Part shown: positions 1-6,081 of the stretch, piece by piece
How the letters are laid out: the number at the start of each line of letters is the position of its first letter
Position numbering within the stretch: position 1 is the stretch's first letter
From: Actinomycetes bacterium
GTDB taxonomy: Bacteria > Actinomycetota > Acidimicrobiia > Acidimicrobiales > Acidimicrobiaceae
Direction: 5' to 3'
DNA: 6,096 nucleotides
Assembly: GCA_021819725.1 (NCBI GenBank)
Contig: JAKAQR010000098.1
Coordinates: forward strand, 1-6,096
The notes under the pieces: model-generated
What the model saw: only the letters and a program-made list of their open reading frames with translations
What the model was told of the DNA's origin: nothing
The model's database searches: none
Made by a program: the position numbers and the translations under genes

Positions 1-668
1 CCCTAAGTGGGGGCGAGCGCCCAGCTCCGCGCTTCTCGCGCCGACCGGCATCCACCTCGTGGATACCAACGTCGACCGGAAATCCTACGGGGCGTTGCTC
101 ACGCGTCGCAGTGATAGCAGAACGAGCGTACATACAACGTCGTCGTAGTGTCGGGCTAATACGCACCCCTAGCTCGTCCAAGCGCTCCCGTCGCGACGCC
201 GGTCCTGTCCTAGTCAATGATGAAACACACCCGTCATCACCGAACAAACGCACCTCCAGACCATGATGCTCGACACGACGGTCATACAAGCCAAATACTC
301 CACTACTCGGTTACACTACTTGTGGGTTCACATTTCTGTGCTTGATGCTCGTGATCCGTTGTAGATCTCGCTTGGTCCCGCCCGATTCTTCTACGACGCT
401 GTTGGAGAGTTGGCCAACCTCGCTAGGTCACCGAATCCAGCGGCGGTGGTCAAGTGAAGATCTCGCGGACAGAAAGAGAGGGCACAGCTAAGAACCGATG
501 GCGTTGACCCGAGTCTGGATTGGGGCCCAACTCGATGTTGGACTTAGATCTCGGTACCGGTTGGGGCGAGGTTTTTACCCGCAGTCGCGAACACTTGACG
601 CACAGCTCTCCGAGCAACCTGCCGAATGCTAGCGCCAGAGTCTGGGGCCAGCGAGATCGAGGCGGCTA
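1..668. other. Gene-poor left flank, no confident gene
   Basis: All frames are interrupted often, and no frame gives a recognisable full protein. Three short stretches were examined. A minus-strand frame runs from an ATG at 133 off the left edge (about 44 codons) but lacks a ribosome site and shows no recognisable motif. A plus-strand frame at 365-454 has a stop at each end and a protein-like look (RFFYDAVGELANLARSPNPA) but I cannot place it. A plus-strand frame at 508-672 resembles a methyltransferase motif I and is listed separately. The simplest reading is decayed genes or a spacer left after rearrangement. No tRNA, rRNA or CRISPR pattern was seen. Confidence 0.5.
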
Positions 669-672
669 TTGA
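508..672 (+). pseudogene. Possible remnant of a SAM-dependent methyltransferase (motif I only)
   Basis: This 54-codon frame lies between stops at 505-507 and 670-672. It contains LDLDLGTGWGEVF (538-576), which fits the glycine-rich SAM-binding motif I of class I methyltransferases (hydrophobic-D-x-G-x-G-x-G, then an acidic residue). About 14 residues later it has SPSNLPNASARV, faintly like the P-N-x-x-A segment that follows motif I in some families. No other methyltransferase motif is visible up- or downstream in any frame, and the frame has no ribosome site. If real, it is a fragment of a dead gene. It could equally be a chance match, so the call is tentative. Confidence 0.22.
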
Positions 673-697
673 CGGTCGAAGCCTTGCATGCTAGAGT
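669..697 (+). promoter_or_regulatory. Predicted housekeeping promoter for the lipoprotein gene
   Basis: A -35 box TTGACG (669-674) is followed by exactly 17 bases and a -10 box TAGAGT (692-697). The -10 is preceded by TGC, an extended -10 element. Five of six -35 bases and four of six -10 bases match the sigma-70 type consensus. The start of transcription would fall near 703-704. This is the best promoter-like sequence in the window, and it faces the lipoprotein gene. Confidence 0.6.
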
Positions 698-703
698 GCA
701 GCC

Positions 704-727
704 GTGGCCGCTTCGCGCTGCAACTAA
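704..727 (+). CDS. Possible leaderless seven-codon upstream ORF
   Basis: A GTG codon sits exactly at the predicted transcription start (704) and opens a seven-codon frame, MAASRCN, that ends in TAA at 725-727. The ribosome site for the lipoprotein begins three bases later. Actinobacteria translate many leaderless mRNAs starting with ATG or GTG, and short leaderless uORFs ahead of other genes are known there. The call rests only on position and spacing, so chance is quite possible. Confidence 0.2.
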   Translation: MAASRCN

Positions 728-729
728 TT

Positions 730-735
730 GAGAGG
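730..735 (+). promoter_or_regulatory. Shine-Dalgarno-like GAGAGG that bears on the lipoprotein start
   Basis: GAGAGG lies 11 bases before an in-frame ATT (747) and 14 before an in-frame CTG (750). It lies 44 bases before the first ATG (780), which has no purine-rich site of its own. This argues that translation may begin upstream at a non-canonical codon. Confidence 0.4.
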
Positions 736-779
736 CTGCGTCTATAATTCTGGGATTTAATCGATTACCTGGCACAATC

Positions 780-2447
780 ATGGCATCGCTCTTGGCTGCC
801 TTCGTTCTCGCATCGTGTGGGAGTTCACCTGCTGCGAGTCCAAGCTCGAAGTCGACTACCACGGCAACATCTAAGTCAGGTTCAAAGTCAAAGTCGACTG
901 CCACGGCAACATCAACTAAGCAACCCTGCAAGGCATCACAGCTCAGCTTCTCCATTACACATACTGGGGTGGGGATGGGAAGTGAGTATGCTGTCGGCGT
1001 TTTCAAGAATCATGGACACCATCTCTGCACACTCGAACGCTATCCGAAGCTGAAAATGATCGCCAGTACCGGGCAAACGATTTATACAACATCGCAAACG
1101 CTCGGGGGCGCCAATGGGCCTTACAAGCCTGTTGTACTTAACCCGGGCGCCTCTGCCTCGTTCCAAATCAGCATGTCCGATGGGGGAGGTACTGCTGGTC
1201 TATTAGCTGGTCCATGTCCTATAGCTCACTCTGTCGCGGTCACGTTGCCGGAGAGCTCTAGCGGGACAAATAACCTTGTCGCCATCGTGCCAGGACGCGG
1301 CTCACTGATCGCCTATCCTGACTCAGCACTACAAGCTTGTGGCAGCGTAATCGTTGGTTCACTTGGCCCCGGAGTCTCAGCATCCGGCTCGTCCATTGCT
1401 GGCCCGACCAAGAGTCAGCAACAAGGGACCTTCAGTCCAGTCTCGTTCACCGCAATCTCAGCTAGCCAGTTTTGGCTCTTAGGCACCATCGAGGGATGCA
1501 CGACTGGGTCGTGTTTGACCATCCTCCATACCACCGATGGAGGTGCCCACTTCACTAAGATTTCATATCCACACGCGCAGTCCCTGGGAATCAATCCAAG
1601 CCTGCGGTTTGTCACCGCCCAGGATGGGTATGCGTTTGTTAATGGTGAATATGGTGGGAACCTATGGTTTACTACTAACGGTGGTGCATCCTGGCAGCAG
1701 AGCCGAGCCGGGGGGCAGTCGTTCACTACACTGTCGTTCACTACAAGCGACGGTTACGCCTATGCACTAAGGGGGTCCGGGGGATCCAAGGACACCTTTA
1801 TGCGCTCGCCAATCGGAACAAACTCCTGGACCACGCTGCCCTTGCCGACGAGTCAGACCTCACAGGTCAACGCCCCTTTTACCATTACGGCGCGCGGACC
1901 ATCGCTCTGGATCACAGCCTTCCGTGGTCAAATCGCATACTCCAGCGATTTTGGAAATCACTTCACTCAGTTGACTAATCCTTGCGGGATCTCAAGAGAG
2001 GCGCTATTGAAAGCGAGCTCCCAGAGTGTCACTTGGCTAGATTGTGCTGGTGCAATGTCATCGAAGGTATACAGGTCGACCGATGCCGGACGCCATTGGA
2101 GCGTCGTCTCAAATACCCAAGGAACGTTCAATATTCCAGCGATCATAGCTCCGGTCAGCACTACCACGGCTTACTTGGCACGTGGGAATACTCAAATAGT
2201 GAGAACCACGAATGGCGGAGCGAGTTTTAGCCCGGTCGCCTCCGGTGTAGCTCCACCAGGAAGTTACTGGGCCTGGATAGGGTTCACAACCCCCCAGGTA
2301 GGATCCGCTCTCATGGGAACCCAGCAAGGGTTCTACCAACAAGGGTCCGATCCACCAGGGACGTATGCGTATAAGCGGGTGTATCAACTCTGGCGTACAA
2401 CCGATGGGGGTAATATATGGAAGGGTCCAATCAAGCTAACCGGGTGA
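780..2447 (+). CDS. Secreted lipoprotein: DUF4232-like domain plus Asp-box beta-propeller
   Basis: Predicted cell-surface lipoprotein of 555 residues from ATG 780. The N-terminus is a hydrophobic stretch ending in the lipobox LASC, with Cys13 as the lipidation site. Residues 14-48 are a Ser/Thr/Lys linker. Residues about 50-195 look like DUF4232, with Cys50, Cys83, Cys146 and Cys187 as likely disulfide partners and a conserved-looking LNPGASASF. Residues about 215-555 form a beta-propeller of the BNR/YCF48 type: Asp-box motifs (S/T-x-D/N-x-G-x-x-F/W) recur near 251, 298, 388, 433, 476 and 540, with a degenerate one near 343. Such propellers usually bind ligands or act as scaffolds; no catalytic residue can be assigned. 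From ATG 780 the signal peptide is only 12 residues with no positive charge. Starting at ATT 747 or CTG 750 adds 11 or 10 residues (reading LGFNRLPGTI before the Met), supplies an Arg and fits GAGAGG at 730-735. It is the only intact gene on this strand. No clear terminator follows. Confidence 0.85.
   Translation: MASLLAAFVLASCGSSPAASPSSKSTTTATSKSGSKSKSTATATSTKQPCKASQLSFSITHTGVGMGSEYAVGVFKNHGHHLCTLERYPKLKMIASTGQTIYTTSQTLGGANGPYKPVVLNPGASASFQISMSDGGGTAGLLAGPCPIAHSVAVTLPESSSGTNNLVAIVPGRGSLIAYPDSALQACGSVIVGSLGPGVSASGSSIAGPTKSQQQGTFSPVSFTAISASQFWLLGTIEGCTTGSCLTILHTTDGGAHFTKISYPHAQSLGINPSLRFVTAQDGYAFVNGEYGGNLWFTTNGGASWQQSRAGGQSFTTLSFTTSDGYAYALRGSGGSKDTFMRSPIGTNSWTTLPLPTSQTSQVNAPFTITARGPSLWITAFRGQIAYSSDFGNHFTQLTNPCGISREALLKASSQSVTWLDCAGAMSSKVYRSTDAGRHWSVVSNTQGTFNIPAIIAPVSTTTAYLARGNTQIVRTTNGGASFSPVASGVAPPGSYWAWIGFTTPQVGSALMGTQQGFYQQGSDPPGTYAYKRVYQLWRTTDGGNIWKGPIKLTG
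849..913 (+). repeat. 42-bp-period direct repeat in the lipoprotein linker
   Basis: A 23-base unit (AAGTCGACTACCACGGCAAC plus ATC) at 849-871 recurs at 891-913 with a single mismatch. The period is 42 bp, exactly 14 codons, so the frame is kept. It encodes KSTTTATS and KSTATATS in the low-complexity linker between the lipidated Cys and the DUF4232-like domain. It probably arose by in-frame duplication and may vary in copy number between strains. Confidence 0.85.
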
Positions 2448-2694
2448 TTGCGGGAGCGAGGGACGACCTCTTGAGCGCGCAACCCCTCAGCTAGGTAGGT
2501 CATAGTCCAAACTGCGAATTACTGCACGAGATCGCGTATTACCTCTCAAGGCGCTTGACTAATTTCCACACTCGATAGCGAGAAAGAAGCAACGGCATGG
2601 CGGTTCCTGATGGACGAGTCCCAGCAAAATACTCCGGGTGAACGGCCCGACTGGTATGGCTAGGGGACTTGAGAGGATGGAGTTGCGGAACTAG

Positions 2695-3248
2695 CAAAGA
2701 GATGCTCGCCCGAGACAAGGAAGGCAGCTAATCGCTAGCCTGGATCACCTGAGACGCCCGCTCCCGCGTTCCAATCAACGTATTCGTGAGGACGCGCGCA
2801 ACGAACTAGGCCGGGTGATCAATTGACTCATCGCCACCCGTGGGCCACCACAGAGATGCTGGATTTTCGCAACGCTTCGATAGCTCGAAAGACGAGCCGC
2901 TTACTTACTAGCGCCTGGCGAGCAGCGATATGGCAGGATCCAGCCCCCATCGCTACGACTTTCGGGATTACCATCTGCGAGCTAGACCCTGCCTACACTA
3001 ACCATGTGCACTCCAGTTGTGGGTTTGCATCAAAGTCAAATATTAGGAGGGACTATGTCGCATGTGCGAGCCTCCGCCGTCAGTATCCCAATGCTGACAC
3101 AAACGGATCTCGCACTACCTGTCTTGGACGTTCACGCCGGGTGAGTGATCTTGGGTTTCACAAGGAGAAGGTCCCGCGACACGTCGATGCGAGATTCGAG
3201 ACACGTTGGGGTCTGAGCCTCGGCGATGCCGTGAGGCTCAAGCGCTGA
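2695..3248 (+). pseudogene. tnpB: Degenerate C-terminal part of a TnpB-like protein (IS200/IS605-type)
   Basis: TnpB is the RNA-guided RuvC nuclease carried by IS200/IS605 and IS607 transposons. Two adjoining frames together match its C-terminal third. Frame one (2695-2823) reads RIREDARNELGRVIN (2779-2823), like the helix before the RuvC-II strand, then hits TGA at 2824-2826. Frame two (open 2823-3248, 141 codons) continues with EMLDFRN and then GITICELDPAYTN (2967-3002), matching the family's G-x-x-x-x-V-D-P-x-Y-T-S. HSSCGF and YVACASL follow in the zinc-ribbon position, then NADTNGSR (3090-3113), whose Asp (3096-3098) aligns with the last RuvC catalytic Asp. Two of four zinc-ribbon Cys are lost (first to His, fourth to Leu). 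The N-terminal two thirds, including RuvC-I, are not traceable. The stop, frame change and lost ligands mark a fossil. No tnpA is present. Confidence 0.65.
3214..3240 (+). repeat. Strong hairpin at the 3' end of the TnpB remnant
   Basis: TGAGCCTC (3214-3221) pairs perfectly with GAGGCTCA (3233-3240). GGC (3222-3224) and GCC (3228-3230) can extend the stem after a two-base bulge (GT, 3231-3232). No T-run follows on either strand, so a standard intrinsic terminator is unlikely. In IS200/IS605 elements the right end carries subterminal hairpins, and the guide (omega) RNA overlaps the 3' end of tnpB, so this may be a relic of either. Confidence 0.5.
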
Positions 3249-3299
3249 GTGACGGAACGACCAGTAGCATCACGCCCTACCGAAGTCGGACTCGTTTGC

Positions 3300-3315
3300 C
3301 AATCGGGCAATCGGG
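3300..3315. repeat. Two tandem copies of CAATCGGG
   Basis: CAATCGGG at 3300-3307 is followed directly by a second perfect copy at 3308-3315, between the TnpB remnant and the end of the DUF6671 gene. An overlapping small stem, TTGCC-aatcg-GGCAA (3296-3310), is also possible. No T-run follows it on either strand. It is most likely a replication-slippage duplication. Confidence 0.6.
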
Positions 3316-3348
3316 TGAGCGGATCAACACCTTTGGGATTCGAGACTG

Positions 3349-4203
3349 CTATGGATTGCACATTGGGCACGTTGATGGATCGGCAAGCGAGGCGGCAGCC
3401 ACCTCCTTGCGCAGATCGCAGCGCACGCAGCCCTCGATGGTCGCACGCTCGAGGCCCGTCGGTGCGCCACAGGACGCACACTCCAGGCCAATGTCATAGG
3501 CCACAATGCCAAAGCCTGGACAGGCACAACTCGGACAACGACGGCCAAGACGCTCGGCAAGTCGATCTGCCGCTTCCCGTATTACTCGTTGTCGCGTCGG
3601 ACAAAGATGTGCCCTGAGGTCCGTTTCAACCACCGCATAACCATCAGCAGAACAATTGGCGACCTCTTTGATCGCCGAATGAAGCGCCTCGATCGTGACG
3701 ATCCCCTTGACAATTGGGTCGAATTGGTGATCTGCTCGTCGCACGATCACGCCCTGAGGACCAAAGTCGATCTGTCTGAGGAAGCCCTCGAGGTCGTCTC
3801 CGGGTTGGGCACGTCGTGAAGCAACCGTCGTCTCAAAGCCCAACGCCTCCTCGATCAGCGTGAAACCAAGTTCGAGATCGACAAAGCCAACAAGCTCACG
3901 ATCACACGTGAGCATCGGCAAGTCAGGATGGGGTCCTAACGTTCCTTCAGAGGCAACGCCTCGCGGTAAACCGGCGATCTCCAGTCCAGCACGCGCCTTA
4001 GTCAAGACAACCTGATCAGGCGGACCTGGTCGTTGGATCTCTCCTGAAAACGTGCCAAAGCGATCGGTATCGACCGCCACGACCCGAGTTACCAGACCAA
4101 CTGCAGCGAGCGCCGGGCTGATCTGGTGCTCCTTCCCATGGCGAGTTGCCAAGGCGACTATGTCATGATGCCAAGGAACCTCTGACACTCCTCCCAAACT
4201 CAC
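3349..4203 (-). CDS. DUF6671-type protein with C-terminal zinc-ribbon cysteines
   Basis: Soluble protein of 284 residues that fits the DUF6671 family by its motifs; the biochemical function of that family is not known to me. The N-terminal part carries ATRHGKE (19-25), DTDRFGTFSGEIQR (45-58), KARAG (69-73) and ASEGTLGPHPD (84-94), a series of conserved polar and glycine-rich blocks that could form an active or ligand site. ETDLRAHLCPTR (193-204) follows. The C-terminus has four CxxC knuckles: Cys223/226, Cys242/245, Cys259/262 and Cys279/282, likely binding two zinc ions. The GTG start (4203) has GGAG at 4215-4212, eight bases away, which supports it over a later in-frame GTG. Length is whole, with no break. 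It lies 116 bases downstream of the acyltransferase on the same strand and converges on the TnpB remnant. No transmembrane segment or signal peptide is seen. Confidence 0.85.
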   Translation of the reverse strand: MSLGGVSEVPWHHDIVALATRHGKEHQISPALAAVGLVTRVVAVDTDRFGTFSGEIQRPGPPDQVVLTKARAGLEIAGLPRGVASEGTLGPHPDLPMLTCDRELVGFVDLELGFTLIEEALGFETTVASRRAQPGDDLEGFLRQIDFGPQGVIVRRADHQFDPIVKGIVTIEALHSAIKEVANCSADGYAVVETDLRAHLCPTRQRVIREAADRLAERLGRRCPSCACPGFGIVAYDIGLECASCGAPTGLERATIEGCVRCDLRKEVAAASLADPSTCPMCNP

Positions 4204-4255
4204 GATGTCCGCTCCGGGCTCAGTTCAGTCAACATCTACCTGGGCAATCTCTGTC

Positions 4256-4287
4256 ATCGAGCAATCACGAATCCTCATATCGAGCAA
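4256..4287. promoter_or_regulatory. 9-bp direct repeat upstream of the DUF6671 gene
   Basis: ATCGAGCAA occurs at 4256-4264 and again at 4279-4287 (TTGCTCGAT on the gene's strand). The starts are 23 bp apart, close to two helical turns, so both copies face roughly one side of the DNA. The pair sits 53-84 bases before the DUF6671 start. It could be a paired operator, but no good -35/-10 pair is seen beside it. Confidence 0.3.
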
Positions 4288-4319
4288 CGATGCCTGGCCT
4301 CGTTCACGCCCGCCTTGAG

Positions 4320-5537
4320 TCATGAATCCAGTCCAAACGCCTCTGGCAAGTGGGCATGCACTGAACTACTCAGGCGACGAAACCTACGCTGTGACCATCG
4401 TAGAGGGTGCGAGGAGCGAGTCAAGACACGCTCGATTGGCACCTGCATCAGGTGGTGAAGAGCAATGGCCACGAGCAGCGCGACTCCCAGAAACCCGAGA
4501 AAGACAAGCGACCCATTGAGTCCGCCGCTGTTGTTCCACAGTCCTATCGGTTGCGCCCACAGAAACAAAGGCTTGTGGACCAGGTAAAGTTCGAAGGAGA
4601 CGACGCCAAGATACCCCAACGTGCGACTCGTGAGAAACGAGTGTTGCCGCCGAAGGTCCTTGCTCACCGCTGCAGCGAGCAGCCCCGCAAACGCTGGCAG
4701 TGCAGCGAGCAAGACGAGTGGACGCGGCAATCCATGGGTGTGATCCAAAGAATACACCGCACCCACGCCCACCAGTAGCGCTAACCACCCTAGCGCGGCT
4801 GCGAAGATCAACGTTGGTCTTGGCAGGCGCAAGCCCTGACTGATCGAGCGGGCCATCAGCATACCGATGAGAAAGAAGCCGAACTGGTACGGAGGGAAGA
4901 CAAAGAATAGCCAATAACGCATGGGTTGTGCAGTCCCCGCGGCCGAAGCCGCCACTGGGGCAGCAACGAGCACCGTCAACGTGACACCGACCACGATCCA
5001 GAACCCGCGCGTTCGCAGGCGCCTCAGTCCAGCCAGGACAAATGGGAAAGCCAGGTAGAAGAAGATCTCGCACGATAGCGACCAGCTCACGCCGTTGCCA
5101 CCGAAATAGACCCGCTGCTCAGGCCACCAAGCCTGCAGCAGGGTGAGCTCGAGAACCTTTCCCTTGGTTCCCGGAATCCGCTCGTACTGCGGCAATGCAA
5201 GATAGGCGAAGACCATCAAGACCAAGGTGATGGGATAGAGCTTTGCGACTCTGCGCCACCAGAACTGACGCAGCTCGAGTTGGCGATATTGCCACGCCCA
5301 GGTCAAGACAAACCCGGATAGCAGGAAGAAAAACTCGACACCGCTATAGCCGTACACCTCAACCTTTCGCAACACACGAACGCTGGTGAAGTAGTAACCG
5401 ACGTGACAGAGCACGACTCCTACCGCCGCAAAGATCCGCAGTGCACTCAAGCGAGGAAGACGTTCGGGTCGTTCACTATGCGCAACGCCAGGGGATGATT
5501 GGGACTTTTCATCCTTGGTCGGTGCCGTTTCCATCAC
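4320..5537 (-). CDS. Acyltransferase-3 family membrane protein (OafA-like)
   Basis: Integral membrane acyltransferase of the acyltransferase-3 family, which moves acyl (often acetyl) groups onto sugars of surface polysaccharides, lipids or other exported molecules. Numbered from GTG 5537 (405 residues), it shows LSALRIFAAVGVVLCH (30-45) with the family's Arg34 and His45, then GVEFFFLLSGFVLT (66-79), FWWRRVAKLYP (92-102), SWSLSCEIFFYLAFPF (151-166) with Glu157, and ELYLVHKPL (316-324). About ten hydrophobic membrane segments lie between residues 30 and 362. The N-terminal 28 residues and the basic C-terminal tail are likely cytoplasmic. GGAG at 5543-5540 is two bases from GTG 5537 but five from ATG 5534, so the true start is probably ATG 5534 (404 residues). 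Length is normal for a single-domain member; no C-terminal SGNH domain is fused. The acyl acceptor cannot be told from the sequence, and no glycosyltransferase or polysaccharide gene lies in the window. Confidence 0.9.
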   Translation of the reverse strand: MMETAPTKDEKSQSSPGVAHSERPERLPRLSALRIFAAVGVVLCHVGYYFTSVRVLRKVEVYGYSGVEFFFLLSGFVLTWAWQYRQLELRQFWWRRVAKLYPITLVLMVFAYLALPQYERIPGTKGKVLELTLLQAWWPEQRVYFGGNGVSWSLSCEIFFYLAFPFVLAGLRRLRTRGFWIVVGVTLTVLVAAPVAASAAGTAQPMRYWLFFVFPPYQFGFFLIGMLMARSISQGLRLPRPTLIFAAALGWLALLVGVGAVYSLDHTHGLPRPLVLLAALPAFAGLLAAAVSKDLRRQHSFLTSRTLGYLGVVSFELYLVHKPLFLWAQPIGLWNNSGGLNGSLVFLGFLGVALLVAIALHHLMQVPIERVLTRSSHPLRWSQRRFRRLSSSVHAHLPEAFGLDS

Positions 5538-5539
5538 CG

Positions 5540-5543
5540 CTCC
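5540..5543 (-). promoter_or_regulatory. Ribosome site GGAG of the acyltransferase
   Basis: On the minus strand GGAG (5543-5540) is five bases before ATG 5534 and only two before GTG 5537. The spacing favours ATG as the start, removing one residue from the longest model. The DUF6671 gene has the same GGAGCGG context before its own start. Confidence 0.55.
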
Positions 5544-5596
5544 GAGGCTATTGACCCGACTTCAATGCGAACGTAGATAAACCTAGGAGTAACCGT

Positions 5597-5615
5597 AGCC
5601 CAGTAATTCTGGGCT
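5597..5615. repeat. Perfect 7-bp inverted repeat upstream of the acyltransferase
   Basis: AGCCCAG-taatt-CTGGGCT is a perfect 7-bp stem with a five-base loop, 63 to 81 bases before the acyltransferase ATG. No T-run follows on either strand, so it is not a typical terminator. The position would suit a repressor or activator site, or a structured leader if transcription starts to the right of it. Confidence 0.5.
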
Positions 5616-6057
5616 TCGCGATGACCCGTAGCATGACTTATCACAGAACGTGAGTGCGCATCGGCATGAGGAAAGCTACGCCTCTACCCTGCTCCGTCAC
5701 CGATGGGCCGATTCCTGGCCAAGCTAGTCACTGACGCGGCATGAGAGGTCGGCAGCTGATTCGTGTTTTGCAGGTCGGCCACTGGCGTGCACCAGTCTGG
5801 ATAGCCACGGATGACATTCCGAGACAGAGCAAGCGATGCGAGGCCATCCGAGTAGAGCAGGATGAATATCGGTTGCACGGCAATGTGGGCATGTTGGGCA
5901 AGCTCGGTGATACCATGCGGCCAGCGACCAAGGAGGCGAGGACATCTTGAGCCACCGGTGCGCCAGTTCACTCGGTGCGGAGCAAGTGCTACCACTGAGC
6001 TCAGGCTCCAAAGCGTCCAACCTCATCGCTGACGACGGGGACGCAACTGTCACCTCC

Positions 6058-6081
6058 CAGCTACGCATACGGGGGTAGCTG
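6058..6081. repeat. 7-bp inverted repeat near the right edge
   Basis: CAGCTAC (6058-6064) and GTAGCTG (6075-6081) form a perfect stem around a ten-base loop. On the plus strand it is followed by TGCGTGTTT, a weak T-rich tail. It may be a poor terminator or an operator for a gene beyond the window; neither can be decided here. Confidence 0.35.

Noticed and set aside
1..133. Minus-strand frame from ATG 133 running off the left edge
   Set aside because: No ribosome site precedes the ATG, third-position GC is not raised, and the peptide matches nothing I know. It could still be the start of a gene outside the window.
743..748. Perfect TATAAT upstream of the lipoprotein as a -10 box
   Set aside because: No acceptable -35 lies 16-18 bases before it (TTGAGA at 728 is only 9 bases away), it has no TGn extension, and the 669-697 pair has ideal spacing. 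It more likely falls within or next to the coding start.
629..1006. Long minus-strand frame opposite the lipoprotein start
   Set aside because: It is antisense to the Ser/Thr/Lys linker, whose simple repeats keep the opposite strand open. The peptide is low-complexity (repeated VAVVVDF).
3193..3346. 10-bp direct repeat GATTCGAGAC at 3193-3202 and 3337-3346 as transposon ends or target duplication
   Set aside because: One copy lies inside the TnpB frame, IS200/IS605 elements do not make target duplications, and 10-bp matches are common by chance in 6 kb.
3330..3350. TTCGAGAC-like stretch resembling a tRNA T-loop
   Set aside because: The flanking bases do not form a T-stem, and no acceptor, D or anticodon arm fits around it.
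4384..5073. Long minus-strand frame of 229 codons inside the acyltransferase
   Set aside because: It is a shifted-frame shadow of the acyltransferase, rich in Arg, Cys and Ser, with no family motif. The acyltransferase motifs in the main frame are decisive.
5684..6068. Overlapping minus-strand frames of 103 and 114 codons in the right flank
   Set aside because: Both lack ribosome sites, overlap each other and the plus-strand frame, and give peptides without recognisable motifs.
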